From assembly GCF_014653945.1 (NCBI RefSeq), contig NZ_BNAU01000003.1, positions 248,001-312,000 of the forward strand: a stretch of 64,000 nt of DNA, given 5' to 3'. Origin of the DNA: Amycolatopsis deserti (GTDB lineage: Bacteria; Actinomycetota; Actinomycetes; Mycobacteriales; Pseudonocardiaceae). The translations under genes were made by a program, and so were the position numbers. The notes under the pieces are model-generated. The model saw only the letters and a program-made list of their open reading frames with translations, was not told the DNA's origin and searched no databases. This document shows, piece by piece, positions 32,586 through 41,423 of this stretch; within the stretch, counting starts at the first letter, position 1, and each line of letters begins with the position of its first letter.

Positions 32586-33722
32586 ATGCGCCGGATAGCC
32601 GTGCTGATGCTGACGCTGCTGGTCACGACGGCCGCGATGACCGTCCCAGCGCAGGCGGCGCAGCGCACCGAGCTGGGCGTGGGCGCGTACCCGCGGGTCA
32701 TCCGCCTGGAGCATGCGCCGTTCCGGCGGGGGCGGATCGTCGCGTCGGTGAACAGCTGGGACGGCAGTGGCGCGTTCGCGCGGATCTACGAGAGCACCGA
32801 CGAGGGCGCGTCCTTCCGCCAGATCGGCGAGATCCGCGATCCGGAGGGCGCGCGCGGCGAGTGCTGCGGCAGCATCTACGAACTGCCGCAACGCGTCGGC
32901 AGGCTGCGCGCCGGAACGCTGCTGTGGGCCGCGTCCTACGGGCAGAACGGCGGCGCCGACCGTCGCATGTCGATCCGGATCTGGTCCAGTTCGGACGGTG
33001 GCCGGAACTGGAGTTTCCTGTCCGAGGCTGCCCGTTCGCACAACCACGACGGTGTGTTCGAGCCGGAGTTCACAGTGGACTCCGGTGGGACGCTGTGGAT
33101 GCACTACGCCGACGAAACCGAAGCGCCCCGGCACAGCCAGGTGCTCAACCGGGTCGCGTCCACCGACGGCGTCACCTGGGGCACCAAGCAGAGCACGGTC
33201 GCGATCTCACCCGACCGCGTCCGTCCCGGCATGCCGATCGTGCGGAAACTGCCCGACGGCCGCTACTACTTCGGCTACGAGATCTGCAACTACGGCAAGC
33301 GGTACTGCGATCCGTACTTCCGGATCTCCCCGGACGGCGCGAACTACGGTGACCCCGCCGACCCCGGCACCCGGGTGGTGACGGCGAACGGCAACTACTT
33401 CCAGCACGCCCAGACCGTCACGGTCTTCCCCGGCGGACCGAACGGGGTCCGGTTGCTGATGGTCGGCCAGATCTACACCGACAGCGCCGGGCGCCCGCTG
33501 CCGTCCAACGGCCAGGTGCTGCTCGCCAACGACAACTTCGGGGCGGGCAACTGGTACGAGCTGCCCGCGCCAGTACACGTTCCCGGCGCCTACAACAACT
33601 TCTGCCCGAACTACAGCTCGTCTCTGTTGCCCGTGGACAGTGGGCGCAACGTCCTCGAACTGGCGGCGGACTACGACGGCGGCGTGTGCAAGATCTACTT
33701 CGGCAAGGGGCCGGCGTCCTGA
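32586..33722 (+). CDS. Secreted BNR/Asp-box sialidase-fold protein
   Basis: A 378-residue protein with a Sec signal peptide (RRIAVLMLTLLVTTAAMTVPAQAA, cleavage near residue 24-25) and a six-bladed propeller pattern. Asp-box motifs are STDEGASFRQIG (about residue 71) and SSSDGGRNWSF (about residue 137). Several Cys suggest extracellular disulfides. Related proteins are annotated as sialidases or GH93-like exo-arabinanases; the substrate cannot be told by eye. It is divergent from lanA and its 3' end overlaps the convergent DsbA-like gene by 28 bp. Confidence 0.8.
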   Translation: MRRIAVLMLTLLVTTAAMTVPAQAAQRTELGVGAYPRVIRLEHAPFRRGRIVASVNSWDGSGAFARIYESTDEGASFRQIGEIRDPEGARGECCGSIYELPQRVGRLRAGTLLWAASYGQNGGADRRMSIRIWSSSDGGRNWSFLSEAARSHNHDGVFEPEFTVDSGGTLWMHYADETEAPRHSQVLNRVASTDGVTWGTKQSTVAISPDRVRPGMPIVRKLPDGRYYFGYEICNYGKRYCDPYFRISPDGANYGDPADPGTRVVTANGNYFQHAQTVTVFPGGPNGVRLLMVGQIYTDSAGRPLPSNGQVLLANDNFGAGNWYELPAPVHVPGAYNNFCPNYSSSLLPVDSGRNVLELAADYDGGVCKIYFGKGPAS

Positions 33723-34342
33723 TAGGCCTTGTCCAGCGCGGCCGCGAAGGTCTCGGTGGACTGGGCGCCGGAGACCCCGTAGCGGCGGTCGAAGACGAAG
33801 AACGGCACGCCGTTGGCGCCGAGCGCGCGGGCCTCGTCGATGTCGGCGCGGACCTCCTCGGCGTAGGTGCCGTCCTTGAGCACCCGCCGGACCTCGTCAC
33901 CGTCCAAACCGGATTCGGCAGCCAGCTCGACGAGCGAATCCTCGTCGAAAACCGAACGCTGCTCGGTGAAGTAGGCGCGGAACAACCGCTCGGCGACGAC
34001 CTCCTGCCGTCCGCGCTCGCGGGCGAGCTGCAGCACGCGGTGGGCGTCGAAGGTGTTGCCGATGACCCCGCCGTCGAGGTGGTACTCCAGGCCCTCGGCC
34101 GCGGCGAGCCGCGTCAGGCGCTCCTCGTTGGCGGCGAACTCCGCCTCGCTGATCCCGTACTTCGCGGCGATGAGCGGCGCCTTCGGCTGCGGCTCACGCG
34201 GCGCGCCCGGGTCCAGTTCGAAGGACCGGAAGGTCACCTCGACCTGGTCACGGTGCTCGAACGCGGCCACCGCGCTCTCGAAGCGCCGCTTGCCGAGGTA
34301 GCACCACGGGCACACGACATCGGACCAGATCTCGACCTGCAC
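33695..34342 (-). CDS. DsbA-family oxidoreductase (FrnE-like)
   Basis: A 215-residue thioredoxin-fold protein of the FrnE/2-hydroxychromene-2-carboxylate isomerase-like group. It starts MQVEIWSDVVCPWCYLGKRRFE with redox motif CPWC (C11-C14). The cis-Pro region GVPFFVFDRRYGVSGAQ lies near the C-terminus. No signal peptide is present, so it acts in the cytoplasm. Homologues are polyketide-associated or general dithiol-disulfide isomerases. Confidence 0.92.
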   Translation of the reverse strand: MQVEIWSDVVCPWCYLGKRRFESAVAAFEHRDQVEVTFRSFELDPGAPREPQPKAPLIAAKYGISEAEFAANEERLTRLAAAEGLEYHLDGGVIGNTFDAHRVLQLARERGRQEVVAERLFRAYFTEQRSVFDEDSLVELAAESGLDGDEVRRVLKDGTYAEEVRADIDEARALGANGVPFFVFDRRYGVSGAQSTETFAAALDKAYQDAGPLPK

Positions 34343-34371
34343 GACCCGGCCAAACGCCGCCGGGGCCTGGG

Positions 34372-34411
34372 TTATTCCGCGAGGAGGTCGATCAGTGGGC
34401 CAGTGGCGGGC
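34372..34411 (-). repeat. Degenerate copy of the TetR gene 3' end
   Basis: On the minus strand this reads ATGPLIDLLAE plus TAA, closely matching the TetR C-terminus ATWLIGLLAD plus TGA at 34496-34528. The copy sits about 120 bp past the true stop codon. The 34343-34495 gap holds no gene. Confidence 0.7.
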
Positions 34412-34495
34412 TCCGGGGTGGGTCTCGGGGGGTTCGTCAGCCAGGTAGCCGTCTCGGCCGGAGGGCGGTGGAAGATCACCACCGCGACCGCCGGG

Positions 34496-35086
34496 TCAGT
34501 CCGCGAGCAGGCCGATCAACCAGGTGGCCAGCACCTGCTCGGCGTCCGAGCGGGCCTGGGCCGGGTTCTCGGCGTGGGTGATCATCAGCGCGGCCTCGTT
34601 CACGGCGCTCAGCACGAGCTGGGCCAGCACCTCGACCGGGAGCGGCTTGATCAGCCCCTCCTCGACGGCCTGCCGCAGCACCCCGATGACCAGGCCGAGG
34701 CCGTGTTCGGCCTCGATTTCGCGCCAGGTGGTCCAGCCCAGCACGGCCGGGGCGTCCACCAGCGAGATCTGCCGGATCTCCGCGCGCTCGCACGCGTCGA
34801 GGAAGGCCTTGAGCGCGAAGAGCAGGCCCGTGGCGAGGTCCGGCGCGTCCTTGGTGGCGGCCTCGACCTCGGCCGTGACCTCCAGCTCGACCTGCTCGAA
34901 CACGGCGCGGAACAAGCCCTGCTTGTCGCCGTAGTGGTGGTAGAGCGCGCCCCGCGTCACCCCGGCCGCCCGCACGATCTCGTCCGCCGGCACGGCCTGG
35001 TAGCCGCGCTCGGCGAACAGCTCGCGGGCGGCCGCCATCAACGCGGCCCGGGTGCTCTGGGATCGCTCTTCCTGGGTACGGCGCAC
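34496..35086 (-). CDS. TetR-family transcriptional regulator
   Basis: A 196-residue repressor. The N-terminal HTH is RAALMAAARELFAERGYQAVPADEIVRAAGVTRGALYHHYGDKQGLF. The remainder is the helical ligand-binding domain (GWTTWREIEAEHGLGLVIGVLRQAVEEGLIKPLPVEVLAQ). Start GTG 35086. It lies 4 bp behind the hydrolase gene, so both are one operon. A perfect palindrome upstream of the hydrolase is its probable operator, suggesting autoregulation. Confidence 0.92.
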   Translation of the reverse strand: MRRTQEERSQSTRAALMAAARELFAERGYQAVPADEIVRAAGVTRGALYHHYGDKQGLFRAVFEQVELEVTAEVEAATKDAPDLATGLLFALKAFLDACERAEIRQISLVDAPAVLGWTTWREIEAEHGLGLVIGVLRQAVEEGLIKPLPVEVLAQLVLSAVNEAALMITHAENPAQARSDAEQVLATWLIGLLAD

Positions 35087-35090
35087 GCCC

Positions 35091-35957
35091 CTAATCTGCC
35101 ATGACGCCCGCGAACGCCAGGATGTGCCGCACCAGCGCGGCCGGCTGGTCCTCCGGGACGAAGGCGTAGGAATCGGGGACCACTTCCAACCGGGCGTCGG
35201 GCAGCATCGCGGCCAGGCGCTTGCCCAGGCGCAGCGGGAACGTCCGGTCCTCGTCGGCCCACACGAGCAGGACCGGCTTGTCGAAGGCACGCAGCTTCTC
35301 CGCGGCCTCCAGCGTGTACCGGGGGTGGACGGTGCGGAGGAACTTGCGCAGGTCGCGCCGGACGGCGGCGTCGCGGTGGGCAGGTCCGGTGTAGGACTCG
35401 ACCACCGCCTCGGGGATCGGGTACTTGGCGACCCGCCCGAACACGAACGGGGCCCGGTGCAGCGCCTTGACCTGCAGCAACGCGGCGAGCGGGCGCATCG
35501 AGCCGGGGATGCGGGCGTACGGGACGAGCGGTTTGAACAGCGGCGGGAAGAAGTAGTCGAAGCTGTCCGACGGGGTCAGCACCACGCGCTCGACCCGGTC
35601 CGGGCGGCGGGACAACATGATCTGGGTGAGCGCACCGCCGGTGTCGTTCGCGACCAGGACGACGTCCCGGAGGTCGAGGGCGTCGAGGAAGTCCGCGAGG
35701 AGGTCGGCGACACCGGACGGGGTGAGGTCGGCGTCCGGACGCAGCGGGACCTCGTGCGCGCCGAGCGGCATGTCGATGGTGAGGCAGCGGAAGCCGGCGT
35801 CGGCGACGTCGGGGACGACGTGACGCCACAGGTTCGCGTTGACGAGGACGCCGTGGACGAACACCACGGGCCGGCCCTCCCCGCGTTCGAAGTAGCGGAC
35901 GTCACCCTGCGGGAGGGTCACGCGCTTTTCCTGGCCGAGTGCTGGTGAGCGGGTCAT
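35091..35957 (-). CDS. Alpha/beta hydrolase with Asp nucleophile (dehalogenase/epoxide-hydrolase type)
   Basis: A 288-residue alpha/beta hydrolase. It has the oxyanion region [15 protein letters not shown] and the nucleophile elbow [12 protein letters not shown], where an Asp replaces the usual Ser (as in haloalkane dehalogenases and epoxide hydrolases). The acid residue is in [11 protein letters not shown] and the His in ALVRHIL. The substrate is unknown. Start ATG 35957; an upstream in-frame ATG (35969) lies in the operator palindrome. It is co-transcribed with the TetR gene. Confidence 0.88.
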   Translation of the reverse strand: MTRSPALGQEKRVTLPQGDVRYFERGEGRPVVFVHGVLVNANLWRHVVPDVADAGFRCLTIDMPLGAHEVPLRPDADLTPSGVADLLADFLDALDLRDVVLVANDTGGALTQIMLSRRPDRVERVVLTPSDSFDYFFPPLFKPLVPYARIPGSMRPLAALLQVKALHRAPFVFGRVAKYPIPEAVVESYTGPAHRDAAVRRDLRKFLRTVHPRYTLEAAEKLRAFDKPVLLVWADEDRTFPLRLGKRLAAMLPDARLEVVPDSYAFVPEDQPAALVRHILAFAGVMAD

Positions 35958-35965
35958 ACCCTCGA

Positions 35966-35990
35966 ACATACATACAGACTGTATGTATGT
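35966..35990. promoter_or_regulatory. 25-bp perfect palindrome, probable TetR operator
   Basis: The 12-bp arms ACATACATACAG and their exact complement surround a single central A. It overlaps the 5' end of the hydrolase-TetR operon, where bound repressor would block transcription. It is also close to the divergent rmlA gene (36045). Confidence 0.8.
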
Positions 35991-36044
35991 AAACGTCGGC
36001 ACACGCTAGGGTGGTTCCGGATCGATCCGGAAGGAGCTGGGGAC

Positions 36045-36926
36045 ATGAAGGGCATCGTGCTGGCGGGCGGCAGCGGGACGCGTCTGCACCCGATCACCCA
36101 GGCGGTGTCGAAGCAGCTGTTGCCGGTCTACGACAAGCCGATGATCTACTACCCGATCTCCGTGCTGATGCTGGCCGGGATCCGGGAGATCCTGATCATC
36201 TCGACACCGGCCGACCTGCCGAACTTCCAGCGCCTGCTCGGCTCCGGCGACCAGTTCGGGCTTCGGCTGAGCTACGCCGAGCAGCCGAGCCCGAACGGAC
36301 TGGCCGAGGCGTTCGTCATCGGCGCGGACTTCATCGGCGACGACGACGTGGCGTTGATCCTGGGCGACAACATCTTCTACGGCCAGGGCTTCTCCGGGCG
36401 GATGCGGCAGGAGGTCGCGAATCTCGACGGCTGCGTGCTGTTCGGGTACCCGGTCAAGGACCCGCAGCGGTACGGCGTCGGCGAACTCGACGCCGACGGC
36501 CGGCTCGTGTCGATCGAGGAGAAGCCCGAGTGGCCGAAGTCCAACCAGGCGATCACCGGGCTGTACTTCTACGACAACCAGGTGGTGGAGATCGCCCGCG
36601 GGCTGACCCCGTCGAAGCGCGGCGAGCTGGAGATCACCGACGTGAACCTGACGTACCTGCGGCAGGGGCGCGCGAAGCTGGTCGAGCTGGGCCGCGGGTT
36701 CGCGTGGCTGGACACCGGGACGCACGACTCGCTGCTGGAGGCCGGGCAGTTCGTGCAGGTGCTCGAACACCGGACCGGGGTGCGGATCGCGTGCCTGGAG
36801 GAGGTCGCGCTGCGCATGGGGTACATCGATCCGGAGGAGTGCCTGGCGCTCGGGCTGAAGCTGTCGAAGTCCGGGTACGGGGACTACGTGGTCGCGTGTG
36901 CCCGCGCGGCGGGTGCCGTTGGTTAG
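36045..36926 (+). CDS. rmlA: Glucose-1-phosphate thymidylyltransferase
   Basis: A 293-residue sugar nucleotidyltransferase that makes dTDP-glucose, the first step to dTDP-rhamnose and other deoxysugars. It carries [13 protein letters not shown] (nucleotide loop), [46 protein letters not shown] and [15 protein letters not shown], all typical of RmlA. ATG 36045 is preceded by AAGGAGCTGGGG. No rmlB-D follows; they must be elsewhere if rhamnose is made. The next reading frame overlaps the stop codon by one base. Confidence 0.96.
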   Translation: MKGIVLAGGSGTRLHPITQAVSKQLLPVYDKPMIYYPISVLMLAGIREILIISTPADLPNFQRLLGSGDQFGLRLSYAEQPSPNGLAEAFVIGADFIGDDDVALILGDNIFYGQGFSGRMRQEVANLDGCVLFGYPVKDPQRYGVGELDADGRLVSIEEKPEWPKSNQAITGLYFYDNQVVEIARGLTPSKRGELEITDVNLTYLRQGRAKLVELGRGFAWLDTGTHDSLLEAGQFVQVLEHRTGVRIACLEEVALRMGYIDPEECLALGLKLSKSGYGDYVVACARAAGAVG

Positions 36927-37424
36927 TGGCGGTCAGCAGGCTCGTGCGCGCGGAGCTGGCGCGGCACGACTGGCGCCGGTTGCGGTGCGACTGCGGGGGA
37001 AAGCGGCGGGCACCTGCCGGGGACGTTCGAGACGATCCTGACGGCCGCGGAACCGCGCGAGGCGCTCGGCGCCCGGCTCGACAACCACCTGGAGATCAGC
37101 GGGAACCTGTTCGAGGTGGCGGTTCCGGCAGTGGAGGTGATCCTCGCCGCGCTGGCCGTGCCGCTGTCCGGTTTCGCGCGGGTGGAGCTGCTGGACGCGC
37201 TGGCGGTGCTCGTGTCCGGTGACTCGTCCGCCGGTGAGCCGGCCGATCTCGGGGAGCAGTGCCGGCTCAAGGCGCGCAACGGGTTGTGGACGATCCTGCA
37301 GGTGGGGTACGAGCACGAGGTGGAGACCGTCGCCGACATCCTGTGGGCTGTGGATCCGGACCAGCCGCGCGGCAGTTATCACACGATGGGGTTGGGGAAG
37401 CGGGTCAAGCGGAAGCGCCGTTAG
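36926..37424 (+). pseudogene. Frameshifted conserved hypothetical gene
   Basis: Two frames join one protein. From GTG 36926 the frame reads [24 protein letters not shown]. Then at a run of five G (36995-36999) the protein-like reading moves to the other frame: HLPGTFETILTAAEPREALGARLDNHLEISGNLFEVAVPAVEVI..., ending at 37424. Deleting one G restores a single protein of about 165 residues. It is either a real mutation or a homopolymer sequencing error. The product family is not recognised; the overlap with the rmlA stop suggests translational coupling. Confidence 0.65.
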
Positions 37425-37429
37425 CAGGG

Positions 37430-37629
37430 GCCGCGGCGGGACCGGAGGGCTGGTGCGAGGGCTTCCGGCCGAGAGCCGAGTGGGGCTGGCGCGGCGGGGC
37501 TCCGAACGGGTGCGGCGGGGTCCCCTCAGAACAGCCGGCTGCGGGCCGCGGCCGGGCGCCGAGTGGGCCTGGCGCGGCGGGGCTCAGAACAGGCGCGGCG
37601 GGGGCTCCGAGTGGCTGGGGCGGTGGGGC
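37430..37629 (-). repeat. Degenerate repeats derived from the htpX 3' end
   Basis: Units around GGGGCTCAGAACAGGCGCGG (near 37577), CCCCTCAGAACAGCCGG (near 37522) and GGCTCCGAACGGGTGCGG (near 37498) match the htpX stop region GGGGCTCAGAACGGGCCGCG (37623-37642). Each preserves or nearly preserves the antisense of a TGA stop. No gene is seen. Confidence 0.65.
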
Positions 37630-38496
37630 TCAGAACGGGCCGCGGCGGGCCATCTCCTCCAGGCGGCGGATGCGGTCCGCGATCGGCGGGTGGGTGGAGA
37701 ACATACGGGAGAACGTCTCGCCGGGGCGGAACGGGTTCGCGATCATCAGGTGCGACTGCGAGACCAGCTGGGGCTCCGGCACGAGCGGGGCGCGGCGCGT
37801 GCCGTACTCCAGCTTGCGCAGCGCCGAGGCCAGACCGAGCGGGTCACCGGTCAGCGCGGCGCCCGACGCGTCGGCCTGGTACTCACGCGAGCGGCTGACC
37901 CCCATCCGGATGATTCCGGCCGCGATGGGGCCGATCAGGATGATCAGCAGCGAGACCAGCGGGTTGTTGCCCTCGCGGTCGTTGCCGCCGAACACGCCGG
38001 CGAACATCGCGAGGTTCGCCAGCACGCTCACCATGCTCGCCAGCGCACCGGCGACGCACGAGATGAGGATGTCGCGGTTGTAGACGTGCGACAACTCGTG
38101 GCCGAGCACCGCCCGCAGCTCGCGCTCGTCGAGCAGCTCCAGGATGCCGGTGGTGCAGCAGACGGCGGCGTGGCGCGGGTTCCGGCCGGTCGCGAAGGCG
38201 TTCGGCGCGGGGGTCGGGCTCACGTAGAGGCGCGGCATCGGCTGGCGGGCCGAGGTCGCCAGCTCCCGGACGATGCGGTGCATCACCGGCTGTTCCGGCT
38301 CGGACACCGGCCGTGCCCGCATCGCGCGCAGCGCCAGCGTGTCCGATTTGAAGTAGGCGTAGGCGTTCATCCCGAGCGCGAGCGCCAGCCCGATGAACAA
38401 CGCGCCACGCCCGAAGAGTGAACTGATCGCGATGATGATGGCACTCAGCAATCCGAGCAACAGCGCGGTCTTCAGCCCGTTCTGGTGCTTGTGCAC
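37630..38496 (-). CDS. htpX: HtpX-type membrane zinc metalloprotease (M48)
   Basis: A 288-residue integral membrane protease. Two N-terminal membrane helices ([37 protein letters not shown]) precede the zinc motif HELSH (133-137). Two further helices follow ([41 protein letters not shown]), with the third ligand in [10 protein letters not shown]. HtpX degrades misfolded membrane proteins. The length and architecture are complete. Its 3' end has been copied in the adjacent spacer. Confidence 0.95.
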   Translation of the reverse strand: MHKHQNGLKTALLLGLLSAIIIAISSLFGRGALFIGLALALGMNAYAYFKSDTLALRAMRARPVSEPEQPVMHRIVRELATSARQPMPRLYVSPTPAPNAFATGRNPRHAAVCCTTGILELLDERELRAVLGHELSHVYNRDILISCVAGALASMVSVLANLAMFAGVFGGNDREGNNPLVSLLIILIGPIAAGIIRMGVSRSREYQADASGAALTGDPLGLASALRKLEYGTRRAPLVPEPQLVSQSHLMIANPFRPGETFSRMFSTHPPIADRIRRLEEMARRGPF

Positions 38497-38599
38497 GTGC
38501 CCTGCGCCTCCTTACCAACACTCAGTTTCCCAACGCCCGAAACGGAAGTGAAGTTCCTGCACGATCTCCGCGCGCGCGGGCGAGCAGGGCGGGTTACCG

Positions 38600-39379
38600 T
38601 GCGACCGGGTACCCGGGGAGGGGGTGGGAAACCGCCGGGGAGGGGGTGTTCGGGCTGGTGAGGGGCGGCTGGGATCTGGCTGGCGTCAGGGCGCGGCACC
38701 AGGGCGGCCGGCTCGGTAGTGGGGCGGGGCGGGGTGGGGGCCTTCGGGCTGATGAGAGAGCCGGAGCGACGGGGGATCTCGCTGGCGCCCGGGCGGCGGG
38801 GCATCTGGGCGGACCGCCCTGTCGTGGAGGGATGGGCGCGGCACGAGCAGGCGTGGGGGCGGTTGGGCTGGTGAGGGATGCAGGAGTGACTGGGAACTCG
38901 CCGCCGGGTAGGGGCCGCATCTGGCCAGCGCGGCGCCTGGGCGGCTTGCCCGGTCGCGGGGGGCGGGGCTGGGTGGCGGTGGGCCAGATGGTGGGGGCTT
39001 TCGGTTTGGTGAGGGGCACCGGGAGGACTGGCATCTCGCCGCCGGGTGGGGGCGGCAGGTGGGCGGCTTGCCCGGTCGCCGGGGGTGGGAATGCGTGCTG
39101 GACAGCGGGAGTGGGGGTGGTTGGGCTGGTGAGAGGCATCGGGAGGGCTGTGATCTCGCTGGCGCCCGCGAGGCGCGGCGGGTGGACGGTCTGCCGCGCC
39201 CGAGGCGCGGCCGCTCGGCGGCCTACCGCCCCCAAGGCACGGCGGGTGGGCGGTCTGCCCGGCCGCCGGGGAGGGTGCCGGTCGGGGCGTTGGGGGTGTT
39301 CGTGGCTGGTGAGGGGTTCGTCGGGGTCATGGGTCGGGGGCAGCCTCGGCGGCGGCCTGTTCGGAGTCGGGAGTCGGGG
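38600..39379. repeat. Intergenic array of ~90-180-bp degenerate repeats
   Basis: At least five diverged units start with a GGGCTGGTGAGGGGC-like core, at about 38650, 38743, 38863, 39002 and 39122, and another near 39305. Each is followed by variants of GGGATCTCGCTGGCGCCCG and GGCGGCTTGCCCGGTCGC. Both strands have long open frames only because of the repeat composition. No gene is supported in 38497-39379. Confidence 0.65.
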
Positions 39380-40348
39380 ATGCGGGATGGCTTGATCAGT
39401 CGCCGCGGTGTCGTTGGGCTCGTTGCGGGTGCCGCGCTGTTCGGGGTCTCGCCATCGGGGCGGGCGGTGTCTCGATCGGGTGGGCGGCCCCATCTGGTGA
39501 CCATTCCCGTCGGGCGGGGGCCGGGGGGCGTTGCCGTGCATTCGGGTACCGGCGTGGTTTTCGTGGCGAACGCCGGCGAGCAAACAGTGTCCGTGGTCGG
39601 GGGTGGGACCACACTCGCCACGGTTTCCGTTGGGGGTGTGCCCAGTGACGTCGCCATCGACGAAGCCTCCGGGCGCCTCTACGTCTCCAGCAGCGCGTCC
39701 GGGACCACCAGCGTTCTCGACGGGGGGCGGGTCACCAATGTCATCGCCTCGGGGGTGGGCAGTGCTGCCCTCGCCCTCGATTCAGATACATACCGGATGT
39801 ATGTCGCTTCGGGCACGGCCGGCTCAGTCGGCGTGCTCGATCTTTTCGGGGGCAGCCTCAAGGCCAGCCTGCCCGCGCCCGGCAGGGGGTTCAGCGCAGC
39901 CGCCATCCACGGGCGCACCGGCTACTTCGCGAGCCTCCACACCGCCTCGGTCGAGGTTCTCGACCTCGACGGCGGCACCTTCACCACCGGCATCCCGGTC
40001 GGGGACGGACCCTCCGGGCTCGCCGTGCACCACGGCACCCACACGATCTACGTCGCGAACTCGGGGATCCACCACCTGTCGGTGATCGACGGCCGCACCC
40101 GCCAACAGACCCGCACCATCCTGTTGCGCAGCGAGGCCTCCTCGGTCGCCGTGCACGAACCGACCAACACCGTCTACACCAACGGCGGCCCCGACGGCAT
40201 CGTCCGCATCGACGGCGCCCGCGGCGAGATCACCGGCGAACTCTCGCTCGGCATCAACCCCGGGCAGGTCGCCGTCGACCAGCGCACCGGCGCCGTGTTC
40301 GTCACCGACCCGCTGCACGACCGCCTGCACGTGATCACCGGGTTCTGA
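39380..40348 (+). CDS. Secreted YncE-like beta-propeller protein
   Basis: A 322-residue protein with a twin-arginine-like signal (SRRGVVGLVAGAALFGVSPSGRA) and seven or so 40-residue blades (VAVHSGTGVVFVANAGEQTVSVV, VAIDEASGRLYVSSSASGTTSVL, LAVHHGTHTIYVANSGIHHLSVI, VAVDQRTGAVFVTDPLHDRLHVI) of the YncE/YVTN type. Such proteins bind DNA or ligands or serve as scaffolds; no catalytic motif is visible. ATG 39380 is chosen because the sequence upstream is repeat DNA. Confidence 0.85.
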   Translation: MRDGLISRRGVVGLVAGAALFGVSPSGRAVSRSGGRPHLVTIPVGRGPGGVAVHSGTGVVFVANAGEQTVSVVGGGTTLATVSVGGVPSDVAIDEASGRLYVSSSASGTTSVLDGGRVTNVIASGVGSAALALDSDTYRMYVASGTAGSVGVLDLFGGSLKASLPAPGRGFSAAAIHGRTGYFASLHTASVEVLDLDGGTFTTGIPVGDGPSGLAVHHGTHTIYVANSGIHHLSVIDGRTRQQTRTILLRSEASSVAVHEPTNTVYTNGGPDGIVRIDGARGEITGELSLGINPGQVAVDQRTGAVFVTDPLHDRLHVITGF

Positions 40349-40373
40349 TTCCTGGAGTGGCTCCAGGTATAGG
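40343..40373 (+). promoter_or_regulatory. MerR-type promoter candidate upstream of the LLM oxidoreductase
   Basis: The dyad CCTGGAGTGGCTCCAGG (40351-40367) is followed at once by TATAGG (40368-40373, -10-like). TTCTGA (40343-40348) would be the -35 with 19-bp spacing. A dyad inside an over-long spacer is the hallmark of MerR-activated promoters. Confidence 0.5.
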
Positions 40374-40400
40374 TTCGAAAACGACGACAAGGGGAAATCC

Positions 40401-41273
40401 ATGAAACTCGGACTGCAGATTCCTGACTTCACCTGGCCGAACGGACCGGCCGCGCTGGGCCGCGAACTCGGCGAGGTCGCCCGCGCCGCCGACGACGCCG
40501 GCTTCGAATACCTCGCCGTGATGGACCACTTCTTCCAGATCAGCGTCGTCGGCCCCAGCGAGAACGACATGCTCGAGGCCTACACCACCCTCGGCTACCT
40601 CGCCGCGCACACCGAACGCGCCAAGCTGCTCACCGTCATCACCGGCGTCTTCTACCGCCAGCCCGGCGTGCTGGCCAAGGCCGTCACCACCCTCGACGTC
40701 CTATCCGGCGGCCGCGCCATCCTCGGCATCGGCGCGGGGTGGAACGAGGAGGAGTCCCGCGGGCTCGGCTTCCCGTTCCCGCCCACCGCGGAACGCTTCC
40801 AGATGCTCGAGGAAACCCTGCAGTACGTGCGGCAGATGTGGTCGGACGACGACGGCCCGTTCTCCAGCGCCCACATCGAGGCCGAACGACTGCTGAACGT
40901 GCCGCAGGCACTGTCCAAGCCGCACCCGCCGATCATGGTCGGCGGCAGCGGCGAGAAGAAGACCCTGCGGTTCGTCGCCAAGTACGGCGACGCCTGCAAC
41001 ATCTTCAACGGGCCGGAACTGGAACACAAACTGAACGTCCTGCGCGAGCACTGCGAAACCGAAGGCCGCGATTACGACGAAATCACCAAAACGGTCTACC
41101 ACCCGCTCGACATCGGCCGGAACGGCGAAAAGGCCGAAGAACTCAAGGCCGAACTGAGCCGCCTGAACGGCCTCGGCGTCGACGGCGTGATCGGCTACGT
41201 CCCCGGAATTCCCGATCTCGATCTGATCGACGTCTTCGCCAAGGACGTCATCCCCTTCGCCGACGACCTCTGA
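40401..41273 (+). CDS. LLM-class F420-dependent oxidoreductase
   Basis: A 290-residue luciferase-like TIM-barrel flavin/F420 enzyme. Features include LGLQIPDF at the N-terminus, YLAVMDHFFQ, AKLLTVITGVFYRQPGVLAKAVTTLDVLSGGRAILGIGAGWNEEES (the family signature) and PPIMVGGSGEKKTLRFVAKYGDACNIF. F420 rather than FMN use is inferred from similarity to actinobacterial members. The substrate is unknown. ATG 40401 follows AAGGGGA. It is transcribed alone, probably from the MerR-like promoter. Confidence 0.92.
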   Translation: MKLGLQIPDFTWPNGPAALGRELGEVARAADDAGFEYLAVMDHFFQISVVGPSENDMLEAYTTLGYLAAHTERAKLLTVITGVFYRQPGVLAKAVTTLDVLSGGRAILGIGAGWNEEESRGLGFPFPPTAERFQMLEETLQYVRQMWSDDDGPFSSAHIEAERLLNVPQALSKPHPPIMVGGSGEKKTLRFVAKYGDACNIFNGPELEHKLNVLREHCETEGRDYDEITKTVYHPLDIGRNGEKAEELKAELSRLNGLGVDGVIGYVPGIPDLDLIDVFAKDVIPFADDL

Positions 41274-41372
41274 CCGGCGCCCGGGCAACCGGCGCCGCGC
41301 CGGGGCGGTTTGTTCCCCGCGAAAACCCCACCAGGTAAGCGGTTTTCCAGCCGCCCACCGCCGTAACGATCT

Positions 41373-41417
41373 CCTCCCGCCCGCCGACCTCTGGGTCAAG
41401 CCGGTCGCGGCGGGAGG
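41373..41417 (+). promoter_or_regulatory. Hairpin that can sequester the ribosome-binding site of the polysaccharide operon
   Basis: CCTCCCGCC (41373-41381) pairs perfectly with GGCGGGAGG (41409-41417), which contains the Shine-Dalgarno for ATG 41424. CGACC (41385-41389) pairs with GGTCG (41403-41407) inside. The stem therefore covers the first gene's ribosome-binding site and may control translation. Confidence 0.5.
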
Positions 41418-41423
41418 AATCTC

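Noticed and set aside
38594..39583. 329-codon Pro-rich minus-strand frame
   Set aside because: It coincides with the degenerate repeat array and overlaps the start of the beta-propeller gene on the other strand; no family is recognisable.
41373..41417. A known riboswitch
   Set aside because: The hairpin pairs well with the ribosome-binding site, but no conserved aptamer architecture is recognisable.
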